Origin: Pseudevernia furfuracea
Lineage: Eukaryota; Ascomycota; Lecanoromycetes; Lecanorales; Parmeliaceae
Direction: 5' to 3'
Length of the DNA stretch: 64,000 nt
Assembly: GCA_022315425.1 (NCBI GenBank)
Contig: JAIUPT010000021.1
Span: 558,001-622,000 of the forward strand
This document shows, one piece after another, positions 24,291-34,764 of the stretch. The position numbers were made by a program, and so were the translations under genes. Numbering within the stretch: position 1 is the first letter of the stretch; the number at the start of each line of letters is the position of its first letter. The notes under the pieces are model-generated. The model saw nothing but the letters and a program-made list of their open reading frames with translations, was not told the origin of the DNA and did no database searches.

Positions 24291-27200
24291 GTTATTGCAT
24301 GAGAAGGTGATGCGAATGACTCTTTAAGTGTATCTGTGACTAAAGACGTATTGATAGAAACTCAGAGTGATGAGAGATATAGTGTTCCATACTAACATTT
24401 AGTCTATATGTCATTACGCTATTCTCTTATCTTCTTATTCGACGAATCGTTCTGACACTATAATATTTCGAATATCAGTTATGCAATGGGAGGAAGTCTT
24501 TATGTTCGACGAACCAGGTCTGACGAATAGTTCAGATCTGGCGAATAGTCTTTACGAGTAACGAGTCGAATCGACAGAGATGACTCTACACGCGTTATTA
24601 TCGTCTCATTCTATAAGTATAAGATGTCTTTCTTTCGTCTTACACGATCACTAACTATGTGTGTATAGATATCTCATATAAATTCGACGAGATAGATTTA
24701 ATCGACTTCTTTACTGCGAACGACTGCTGTAACATTTCGTCTGCGATGTATACGTGACTGTAGAAAGCAATCGACTTTAATGAGTCAAGATCAATCAAAA
24801 AACGATACGCTCTGAGTTATATCAAGTGATCCGCGAGGCTTAAGAGACTGAGATTATCACTGGCAACGAGGCTGACAAGCAACGAATCGTTCTTTCTTTT
24901 AGTTACTATGAAGGCTCACGATTCATAAAATAGCTATATTAGAACGTTATTGCCCTGTTTACGAAGTTCGATCGATTAGACTTCTTTATCACGTTTATCT
25001 GTAATCTCAATTAAAAGAAGATCAAGGAGAATCTTCTGTCAGGCGAATAACTCACTGACCGCTCGAATCTGATCGCTAGGGTGTTCAATCAGAAGCTGAG
25101 GGCCCTACAGCACGATATTAGAAAGAAGAAGATTCTTAATAAGTTCTGCTGTTCTTTTGTAGTCGTTATAGACCTCCTTTCACCTCTCGTTTTCTCAGCC
25201 CAGTAGACAGTTAACGATATGTTAGTTAGACTGTTAATGCAGATTCTAAATCGTCTCTGATGGTCTTTCTGACACGGTTCAGAGCCCTTATACGCAGTAA
25301 ACCCTATTAGTTAGCTCTGCGATATCGTCAAAAAATTTCTTTTATCTTAAGATCTCGATCTACGATCGATTGAATTTTTGTATAGCTCTAACTCTAACTA
25401 ATTTTTATTCTATTAGATCGAATTCTAATATATGTCTACATTATAGAGTTTCAAAAAAGAGATCTTTCGTATGCTTATATTCTTATTATATTACACTCTG
25501 AGGATCGAATTCTCAGCGCAGCTGAGGTAGACGCGACTGTTAGTGCTGAGATATTGAATACACGTCTATATTCGAATCTCTTTGTTATCGTGACCAGGTG
25601 TATACTTTACGACAATTACAGTCATTATGTCATCACTAAAATAGATGCGATCTCGTTCTGCTAAGACTCGAATAAGAACGAATACAATAAGCGGTTTTCG
25701 AAGGCCTTCTGTGATCAGACTATCTTTCAGTCGAAATTCGAATATCTTACGTATCGTCGACGTAGATCTGCTGCGATCTCAGAGAATAAATCTAAGTAGA
25801 ATTGCTGAGTGATGCTCTATAGTCTCTATCTATCGATTAAATATAACGTTCACATTAACGTTAAGATCTGTACTAACGTCAAGACGTGCAAATATATCTT
25901 TAAGTATATTCACAAGGGCAGCGATCGAGCTAGTCTTCGAATAGTACGCGAGAACGATAACAGAGGTTAGAACGCTACAGGTCTAGACTCAATAAACGAG
26001 GTTTAAGAGTATCGAGACGTACGATAAATAGGCTCTGCGAAGGTTTGTTGAAGAATATTTGATTTCAAACTACATAATCAAGGTCTTAAGATAGAACGAT
26101 TAAATCTTCATCTTTCTAATAATCAAAATATTCAATTTGACAACGACGCTAATCTCGCGAAGATAGTTGAGAAAAGTAGCGAGCGTTAGATTAAATTATT
26201 GATCTTCTTTGAACTTAATCAAAAGCGTTAATAATAACGAAACGTATAAGACCTCTTCTATATCGACTTATCGAATCGATACGTTTGAAAAAAGGACTGA
26301 AATTCACGTCAGAGATCTACGGATATCATTGTTCGCATATATTACATTAATTCGAACGCAGACGAACTCTTTTATCTTCGCTATCTTCTATTAAACGTAT
26401 CGAATTCTATATTCTTTGAGAACCTACGAACGATAAACGACAATATCATTTTCAGCTTTCATAATGTCTACACGATAAGAGATCTATTATATAACGACGC
26501 GAAATAAAATCAGATCTTGAAGAAAGTAGATATCTGACAGAGTAAAGAATATCTACGAAGTCTCTTCGTGATGATTCTACTTAATTGTGAATTTAGTGAT
26601 TCTTTGAATCTATAAAATAAGCATAAAGAGAGATATATTAATTAATTTCTTTGCTGCTCGAAGACATCTCAAGTCTTAAGCGCGAGAAAATAATCGCGCT
26701 ATTGAGATAACAAAACATTACGAACTTCTTGATTGTGATGTTTTCGTATTTTTAATAATTGTTCTTTCAAAAAATCTTTGCGCTAGACGTTTTTTTGATT
26801 TTCGACTCGCAAAATATATATCTCTCTCTTTTCACTCTATTCTCATTTCTTTTATCGAAATCCTTTAAGATCGATTAGAGAATTTTATCGCGCTATTTAC
26901 TATATTAAAACATTATAATCTTTTTATTAATAATATTTTCGTAATTTTTCTTTAAAGCCTTTCGTGTTAGACAAATTTACTATTTTTTATCTCGCAAATA
27001 TATATCTCTTCTCTTTCATCTTATCACATTTTAAGTCAACTAACATATATTCTTCTTCTTTTAGTCTATCTAACGACTATCTTTATATTCTTTAGAGCGA
27101 CTATTAAGATCTCGTTATATCGAACGATGCGAACGATAGAAAAGACGTCGTTCACGACTTCTATCTTTATTTGATTCAAATTCGTCTGAAGGAAAACAAC

Positions 27201-28797
27201 ATTAGCTTTATAAGAAATGTTAGTCTAGTCGATTTCGATCTATTAGTAGTACAGTAAGACTACGAGAAGTATTATAATAACGATCGCAATAGACTTCTTC
27301 GCGAGAAACAGAGCTATCAAATCGATACTTGAAATAAGATATAAACGACTCTTAATGTCGATCAAATCGCTGCTGCGAAGACAATTTGAAACGTCGTTTT
27401 TAATAGAAATGATCAACTCTTCTTTCTGAATGACTATAATAATATCGACAAGATTATGCTTCAAAACATCGTGTTGCGTAGAGTTCGAGACGAGTTCAAG
27501 ATGACTATTGTTATGATCTCTTCTAACATCGTCGTTATTCTTCTTCAAAGTAAACATATCGCTTATTCTCGCTTTAAGATATCTCTGAATGTAATTACTC
27601 AGTGTTCTTGCGCGATATTAAAGACGTTCGACCTCGCTGAGTTATTTCTAATTATCGAGTTGATCTTTTGAGACGAAATTTCTATATAAAATCGCTTCGA
27701 TGTTAAGATCGTTGATCGTATACTTTAAGACGTTCGAAGTAACACTGCTTTCTTTGATAAAATAGTTATATACTTCTACGATAACTTTCGTCAAATTCTT
27801 TTAATCGTTAAGAGCGCTGAGTTAGATCGTCTCGCTCGATCTACGCTGAGAACGTTTTATCTCTAAGATCGCATTAGAATCCTTAGACTAATAGAAAATA
27901 TGAGACTTCGAAATTTCAATTTGACTGATCAAGGCCGCACTAACATAAAGGCTTTTGCTTAGAGTCTTTTAAATGTAGATAACGATATCTCATCAAGCAT
28001 CGAAGAACGAGAGACAGTCGATTGAACTGTTAATTAACTATCGAGTGACTTCATTACTGAACTAATTAATGTTATTTACGATAATCTTGATTCTCATCGA
28101 ATAGCTGAGTTCTACACGTTTAGAGTTATTCTTTATACTCTTAATAAGAACGTCGTTCGATTTAACAGTCAAGTTCTTATCAAGTTTTCTGAGATCAAGA
28201 TCGTCTGTAATAGTCGAGATAAAGTTATTAATGAGAAAGATAACTTTCTTCTATCTATCGAAACGATAAATATCTTCGAATTAGTCTCGCTTTTATCGTA
28301 TCATCTAAAGTTGAAAGTGAACTATGTGATTATACTACTGAGAAATCTGAAGTCTATTTAGAGTCTATGCAATGAGACACGTCTACAAGTCAAGATTATT
28401 GAGTCTAAGACACTCGATTGTCGTATTCTAAAGAGCGAGCATAACGATAAACGATACTATATATTTCGTATTTCTCTCGCTTTATTCGATTCGAACAGTC
28501 TATATGCTTTATTTCGACGTGTTTAGTTCTCTATTCGTCTAATCTTTAATATAATCATTAACAAGTCGTAAGGTTAATTCTTATAACACGTCGACTTATG
28601 TCTACACTTCGAGATCTTCGCTCATAATCAGCTATATGTGATCCTTAGTCGAGTCATTAACAAGATCGAACTGTTCATTGTAACCTCAGACGATCTATCA
28701 AGAAAGCAATCAAGTGCATCGACGAGGTGTATAAGAAATAAAGTGATTCGATAGATTCTTCTTTCGATAGCAACTAAATAGCAGATAGCAGTAAAAG

Positions 28798-28975
28798 AAG
28801 TCAAATACCGCATAGTTACAAATCAGAGTTCAGTTGAACTTAGAATTAGAGCTTTCACTTGATTTTGTAGCGGTAGACATAGTCAAATATTATATAGTTG
28901 ACAAATAGTCGAATGCCGCATAGTTAACAAATCAGAGTCCGATTTGAATTTGACTTAGAGTTAGAACATGCGTCG
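28798..28975 (+). repeat. Three imperfect direct repeats after the Helitron helicase
   Basis: The unit GTCAAATACCGCATAGTT, followed by ACAAATCAGAGT, recurs at 28800, 28882 (shorter, more mutated) and 28908. The first and third copies extend into a matching TTTGA/TTAGAGTTAGA segment. The repeats lie between the helicase end and the presumed Helitron 3' terminus. Confidence 0.6.
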
Positions 28976-28990
28976 CAAGCAATCTGATTT

Positions 28991-29386
28991 TTGTCTTAGA
29001 ATCATGAATTTAATTCATGAGCCTATACTTGTGATAACATTGTTATTATAACATCGACTCTCTCACAGACGATAAAGTATAGTAGATAATTTTTCTGCTG
29101 TGTAAAGATCTCAATAACGAAAATTCTATTGAAATGTATAATAGCTATGAGGTCTTGTATTGAGTGACTAATAGAACGACTCTATTGTATGATCATATAA
29201 AATACATATAGTGAATAAGAAAGAAGAGAAGAAGAAGAATAGATAAGAGTCGCCCGCTAGCGCCACGCTAAAAAGCACGCTAGTGCGAGCGGAACGATCT
29301 ATAATTGGCTGAATTCCATCAAGCTCAAATTCCGTAGTCGAATTCACGACCCTCGTTAATCGAATATTCGTATCGAAAGCGAGCAG
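28991..29386 (-). repeat. Possible degraded solo LTR
   Basis: A non-coding patch with a GC-rich core (29250-29292, GCCCGCTAGCGCCACGC) and a GAATTCCATCAAG motif near 29314. The same motif occurs near 3098-3110 in the family B LTR, in the same orientation. The minus strand has a TATA-like stretch and pyrimidine runs as in fungal LTRs. No clear ends or TSD were found, so this is a weak call. Confidence 0.25.
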
Positions 29387-29391
29387 CATCT
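29387..29391 (+). repeat. Target-site duplication GCATC, left of the copia array
   Basis: GCATC directly precedes the first copia LTR; the same five bases follow the last LTR at 41220-41224. The duplication encloses the whole three-LTR array. Confidence 0.85.
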
Positions 29392-29588
29392 GTCGAACTG
29401 TGTCTAAATTATTTCATACATGTTCTAGCGTTCTTTTATACATGTCGACTGCATATCGACTGCATGTCGTAGTTTGCTTCTATATCGATGTTTATAGCAT
29501 TTCTTTGTTATTTATAAGATCTTATATCTTATGAATTTCATCATAGATCTATATGCTTTCTATTCTTTATTCACTATAGTCTATAATA
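29392..29588 (+). repeat. Copia LTR 1
   Basis: A 197-bp LTR beginning TGTCGAACTGTG and ending CTATAATA. It aligns along its whole length with 36320-36517 and 41022-41219 and is the most AT-shifted of the three. Confidence 0.88.
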
Positions 29589-31995
29589 GATTATAAGTTC
29601 GATTGACATAGAAGATAGAATTTAAATCTTTGTTCTAGAACTAATATTCAAAGCACTCTTTTTAAGCATATTTAACTCACTTAGTTCACTCTATACTCTG
29701 CTGATCTAGACGATGTCTAAACAAATCGAACAACAGAACATTAATGAACTAACGCCCCCTTCGAAGTAGCAATCAAAGAAAGTCTTGACTGCAATCAAAA
29801 AGATCTTTCTATATAAGAATAGATCTTCTATATTTATATCATCAAGCATAAGCTATATTATTTCAATGCTGAATAAAATCAAGAATTAAAATCACTGATA
29901 TAACTTTATTCTTGACATATATAAAATAACTAATATCGATGATATTCTAATCGAACACGACACGATATCTGTTTAAATAAACAAGAAAACAGACAAGGCA
30001 TTTAGCGAAAGAATCGTCTATTAAAAGATAGTTAATAAGTACATTATCGACAGCATTCGTTTCTCGCTGAAATTAGAAGAACTAACTCATATCGCTAATG
30101 TGTTAGATGTCTATCAGATGATTCAACGACTCAGAAATTAATATAAATTCAAAGAATATATCTTAAGAAAGATTCTATAACGTATTATAAGTCGTACGAC
30201 TCTAAACAACTATAAGGATATGACGAATTAAGTGAAAATCATTAAGAAGATTAAAGTCTCGCTTATGAAGCTAAATTCAATTATTTCACAATGAATCGTA
30301 ACGATAATATTCTTATATGATCTTTTATTATTCTATAACTCGTTATCGAAATCGTTATCAACTTTCGTGACAAAGACGTCAACGAAAGATCTCTGAAATC
30401 TAACTTTGATGATATATGCGAGAGAGTTTTGAATAGGAAGCGAAGATAGAAGATTTTAATCATTAATTAATTTAATTTCAAGATCTTAAAGGTCGCTGAA
30501 AAGACAAATTCGACTAACTTTAACGTCAACTTCAATTTCAAGTCGAAGTCTTAAGAAAAAGGCGAAGATAAGAGGATCAAGTGTGACGAATATAACTAAT
30601 TTCATAAAGGAGACTGCTGAATAACTCACTTAGAAAAGACTAACTAGATCTGACGTGACAAAAAAAAAGATAGACTAATCGAATTTTAGAAGAAGAAGTT
30701 TAAAAATAAGAATAAGAACAAGAACAAAGAAAAGAAAAAGATCTGTTATATTATAAACGTCAGTATCAAGAATTCTAACTTTTACTTTGACTTCGCAGCC
30801 TTTTTGCATTACATATACTTTATAATCTAATATCGCGAAGATTCAATTCTATTAAACGAATTAATTGAGATAAAGATCTATAACGAAGAAATAGTGTATA
30901 TAACACACAGAGAAATTATTTAACTGAATATTCTAATTATCAATGACGATGACAACGACGAAGAATATCGTTTGTTCATTAAGGATGTTTATTTCTATTC
31001 AAAGATGAACATTAATTTGCTATGTCTTGATATTCTGATTCGCAATGAACTCTTCTTCGATGCAGTCAAGAAACGACTAATCGTAATTAACGAGAATAAT
31101 GATATCATTATAAAAGGTGCACTCATCAACACACTATTCAAACTTCGTCTCAGCGATACTGAGAATATGAAGGTCAAGAATATAACGAGATATATAATAA
31201 TAACGACAAAACGTTCTCATAAGAAGATCTCAGTCAAATTCTAACATAAGACGCTCGATCATCTGAATTATATCGACGTCGTCAGACTTTTAGTAATAAT
31301 AATAGAAATAAAAGTCGTGAGATCAATCAAGAAGAAGTTCTATAAGTCATATACTCTCGCTAAGCAACATAAGACGTCTAGTAGAGAATTCATGTTAGCA
31401 GTGAACGACTCATTTTATCGAATTTATACTGATCTTCTTGACGACAAAGATAGTCTTTCATTGATCATTAAAGGTCTCAAATACGTCTCAATATTGACTA
31501 ATCAGAATATTCGATATCGCTGAGTGAACTTTCTAAAGATAAAGAATCAAGCACTTCTCAAACTAAAGAACTTCGTAAAGTACGTTTAAATTCAATTTAA
31601 TATCACCCTTCGTATTATTCGATCAAATAATAATGAGAAGTATAACTCAGAGAAGACAAGAAACTAATTAAAGTTCATAAGAATCATTTAGAAGTTGATT
31701 ATATCAGACTATTCAGAGCAAAACGGACTGAATAAGCGTATCAATGATATACTACTGACAAGGACCCGTGCTCAACTAATTACAGCAGAACTGTCAGCGA
31801 CGCTATGAGCTGAGATCTTTCGAACGATCATATATGTGATAAACAGATCGCTCACCTCAACACTAAATAAGATTTCTCATAAGACTCTATATAAAGTCAA
31901 ATCAAATCTCTTCCGCATGCACTCTTTTGATCTAATGTGTTACGCACACGATTATAAGACTAAGCAACGAAGAAAGATATCGTCTAAAGAATTTA

Positions 31996-32000
31996 GATAT
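31996..32000 (+). repeat. Target-site duplication GATAT, left of the BIR element
   Basis: GATAT precedes TGTTACGAGC and is repeated after the right LTR at 34765-34769. Copia unit 2 shows the uninterrupted site at about 38930 (AGATGTGTCTTTCTT), confirming the insertion point. Confidence 0.92.
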
Positions 32001-32184
32001 TGTTACGAGCGTACCTCGCATCCTTGACACACCTGCCTTGACACTTCCCCTTTAGGCTTAGCGTGTCTTGGCAGGTTCACTCCGCCATACATATATGGCG
32101 TCCCTCCCAGTCCATAGTTGTTTCTCAGCTTGTTATCTTCGTTACATACTACACTACGGTTATCACCACAGTACGGTCCTTACA
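32001..32184 (+). repeat. 5' LTR of the BIR element
   Basis: A 184-bp LTR, TGTTAC...CCTTACA. It is related to the A1/A2 LTRs, which are 206 bp; the extra length there lies just inside the 5' end. The following CTATAACAAGCTCA resembles CTATAACTAGATCA after the A2 5' LTR, a probable shared primer-binding region. Confidence 0.92.
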
Positions 32185-32423
32185 CTATAACAAGCTCATT
32201 TCAAACCCTTACCGGGACGCATCTTCATATGTGTTTCAACCAGTAGTCAGGAAGGCACATGGACTGAAATCAATAGTCAACCAGGTCTTCAGCCGCGAAG
32301 AAACCTTCTTCAATCAAAGAATACCCCTCAGAATACCTACATTCTTCGTGACAACTCAAGCGGACAAGAACTTAGCTTGCTATATTCTTTTCAAAAAAAC
32401 AAGTCTTCTTCGCCCGTAACTTC

Positions 32424-32757
32424 AAACATCAGAAGAACTCAATCTCAGCGACAGAGACTCACATATCAAACTCGTCTGTCGCCTTTATACATCAGATCCT
32501 TATCCTTGTCTTGATTAAGCACGTCAGGAGAAAGAAAGTGCTACTCGATTCTTAATATCGAAATCTAGAATATTCTTAACATCACCCTTCTCAACATCAA
32601 AGAACTCAATCTCAGCGACAGAAAAATCATATATCAAACTCGCCTATCGTCTTCGTACATTAGATCCTTATTCTTGTCTTGATCAAGCACGTCAGGAGAA
32701 AGAAAGTGCTCCGCTCCGTTTCGATTTCAAAAAATCAACCACCATCAAAAATTTCAC
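32424..32757 (+). repeat. 167-bp tandem duplication in the leader of the BIR element
   Basis: The segment starting GAACTCAATCTCAGCGACAG recurs with an offset of 167 bp (32435 and 32602). Both copies run through CACGTCAGGAGAAAGAAAGT. The copies differ mainly by transitions. Confidence 0.8.
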
Positions 32758-33026
32758 AATCACACATTCAACTCAGGCTCTGAACGTCTCACATTCAAGG
32801 CAAAACGTTCTAATACAAAGAGTCTTCACGGCGCTCAATTCGGTTAAAAGACGTCTTCACAGCAATCTTCAAAAAGAAAATCTTCTCTGAGCTAATACTT
32901 CTTCTCCTCCCGCAAATTCAGCCCTGCAACAAGAATTACCTCTCAACATCAAAACTTTATATCCCAATTTCTACGAAACTCTCTCCCTCTCACGAGTCGA
33001 CCTCTTAATTGAATAATCGATTAATT

Positions 33027-34160
33027 ATGAAGTCCTATCAAGACCGCCTCGACACATTTATCTCTACGTCTTATCTCACTTCAACTTCATGATCTCATAA
33101 ATCACCACGACGCGAATATGTCGCTATGACTGGATTCGAGTATATTGAGGATACATATTGATCGGATCACGTCAAGTGTATCGCATGTGGTGCACAGCTT
33201 ATGGATTGGGAGCCAAACGACAAACCCCTCGCCGAGCATATACGTGTCTCACCATCGTATTCATTCATTAAAGGTATTCAAGAGAAGAAATCTCAAGAAG
33301 CTGCTGAGAAAGAAGCTCAAAAACCTACTCCCACATCACGAGACCTAGCCTTCTTTGATCCCTCCCTGCAATTCGACTTTCCGGAACTTCGCCTATATCA
33401 TGACATTAACAAGTTCGCCGAGCATATTCTATAGTGTGCGGACCAGTATCGTCATATCGATATCATAGAGTTGCTTTCCAAATGTCTTCGTGGTCAGGCA
33501 TTTGTATGAAGTCAGAGCATTCAGCTGAAAGATGTAACTCTCGCCAAGTACATGAAGGTTTTGACAGTCAAATTCAGAAAACCTTCGGCGGCTGCACAAG
33601 AGACTCCAAAACCAGCTTTCCAAACAGCTTCGCAAATGCCTCAAGAATATCACAAATGCACTGTCTGCTCAGCATCATTCTCGTCCATCAGCCGACTGTT
33701 AACTCATAGCCAAATGGTCACCTGCAATAAGGCCTCTTGCAAGCACTGCGAGGGAACCTTCGAGTCAAAGAATCAACTGCATGAGCACCTTCGAAACGAA
33801 TGTCAAAACTCGACTTCTCAAGGCAAGAGCAAAGCGCCTCATAAATCTAGCCTGTCATCACTCATCACCGCTGAGAGCACTACTTCTTCTGCTGAGTGCG
33901 CTACTTCTTCACCACCCTCAGCCTTATCTGAGTATCGAGCAGTCTCATCTTCACCGCCTATATACGAGACTGCATCAAAAAACTATCTTACAGTGACTGA
34001 CCTCTACATGCGATATGCATCTCTCAAGTCAGTCGTATTCTCAAGAATTCGCCATCCTCTCATTACTTGTTCCAGGACCGTTCTTCTCACACTCACAGTC
34101 AAGGATTTGTATAAGAAGTTTCATGAGAAAGAGAATCCAGTCATTTCTGCAGTCAAATGA
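33027..34160 (+). pseudogene. BIR-domain / C2H2 zinc-finger protein of the LTR element
   Basis: One frame of 378 codons from ATG 33027 to the stop at 34160, interrupted by four stops (33090, 33159, 33432, 33507), three of them TGA where Trp is plausible. Residues about 30-80 form a BIR zinc domain: GFEYIEDTY, DHVKCIACG, LMDWEPNDKPLAEH, then SPSYSF where the fourth zinc ligand Cys is Tyr (33258-33260, TGT to TAT). Residues about 135-175 (HIDIIELLSKCLRGQAFV) resemble a Gag-like helix block of fungal retroelements. Residues about 210-255 carry a C2H2 finger (YHKCTVCSASFSSISRLLTH) followed by C-x2-C...H (CKHCEGTFESKNQLHEH). The C-terminus has two related motifs, LTVTDLYMRYA and LTVKDLYKKFH. BIR domains bind peptides in IAP and survivin-like proteins; its role here is unknown. 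Only the second half (33552-34160) is still open. Confidence 0.75.
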
Positions 34161-34580
34161 ACCCCTACCCATGGGCGCCAAATCGGGTTTAGCGCAGTCA
34201 AACCAGCATGCGTTACAAAGACCCCGGCAATCGACTCAAATTTGATCCCTCACAAGGGCGCCAAGACTCGTTTTTTTCACTCAGGCAAAAACGAGTGCTC
34301 AGCGACTGAATTCTCAACAACAACCCCATATGACAACTACCTTCTTCGCCTCGCCCCGAGCTATAGCCTATGGCTGCCAACGACGCCATAGCCGGAGGCC
34401 CGAAGCATGTTGTTGATGACGTCGTCGCCCTCGATGGATTTGGCCTCATGAAGAAGCGCTAGGGTCAAAAGCTCTTTGTTTTTTATGATTTTTCAGCGAC
34501 CAAGCATGCATGGCGTTTGTTTTTTCTTCTTCTTCTTTTCTACCGCACTGGGGACCAGCGCTTCTCCGGGGGGGGGGTAG
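34161..34580 (+). other. 3' untranslated part and polypurine tract of the BIR element
   Basis: Non-coding. It ends TCCGGGGGGGGGGTAG directly before the 3' LTR. The A1 element has the complementary CTACCCCCCCCCTCCG at 6662-6677, so both use the same G-run-TAG priming tract. Confidence 0.7.
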
Positions 34581-34764
34581 TGTTACGAGCGTACCTCGCA
34601 TCCTTGACACACCTGCCTTGACACTTCCCCTTTAGACTTAGCGTGTCTTGGCAGGTTCACTCCGCCATACATATATGGCGTCCCTCCCAGTCCATAGTTG
34701 TTCCTCAGCTTGTTATCTTCGTTACATACTACACTACGGTTATCACCACAGTACGATCCTTACA
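34581..34764 (+). repeat. 3' LTR of the BIR element
   Basis: A 184-bp LTR identical to 32001-32184 except for three transitions, followed by the second GATAT. Confidence 0.93.

Larger units (their letters stand above)
16850..28990 (+). mobile_element. Helitron (Rep/Pif1 helicase), RIP-inactivated, interrupted by Ty3 copy A2
   Basis: Plus-strand rolling-circle transposon. Before the insertion (to 18069) there is a charged Helitron N-terminal region. After it come the conserved YSVPYQHL/MSLRYSL-like block (about 24370-24430), a Rep block FDRLDFFITFICNLN (about 24970-25020), the HUH box read as YAYILIIL (about 25470), and YNVHINVKICTNVKTCKYIF with KYIHKGSDRASL (about 25840-25940). A Pif1-type helicase follows at about 27360-27840, and the typical C-terminal block with QLYVILSRVINKIELFIVT at about 28640-28700. 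Every block contains stops. Both termini (5' TC, 3' hairpin plus CTRR) are unmapped, so the outer limits are approximate. Confidence 0.8.
32001..34764 (+). mobile_element. Non-autonomous LTR element encoding a BIR/C2H2 protein
   Basis: A 2764-bp element with 184-bp LTRs (32001-32184 and 34581-34764) that differ at three positions, all transitions, and a perfect GATAT TSD. The body has a long leader with a 167-bp tandem duplication and one protein frame (33027-34160). A 3' region ends in a G-run plus TAG polypurine tract (34569-34580). No protease, RT or integrase is present. The LTR start TGTTACGAGCGTACC, the central LTR, the polypurine tract and the leader at 32733-32930 all match Ty3 copies A1/A2 (leader at 12917-13096 and about 23655-23840, minus strand). 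It is far less RIP-damaged than the copia around it, so it inserted later. Confidence 0.88.

Noticed and set aside
28980..29010. Palindrome CATGAATTTAATTCATG as the Helitron 3' hairpin
   Set aside because: AT-rich palindromes are common in RIP-degraded DNA, and no CTRR end with an A/T target was found next to it.
32063..32419. 118-codon open frame on the plus strand
   Set aside because: It lies in the 5' LTR and leader of the BIR element; the corresponding frame at 34648 is its repeat in the 3' LTR. No protein domain.
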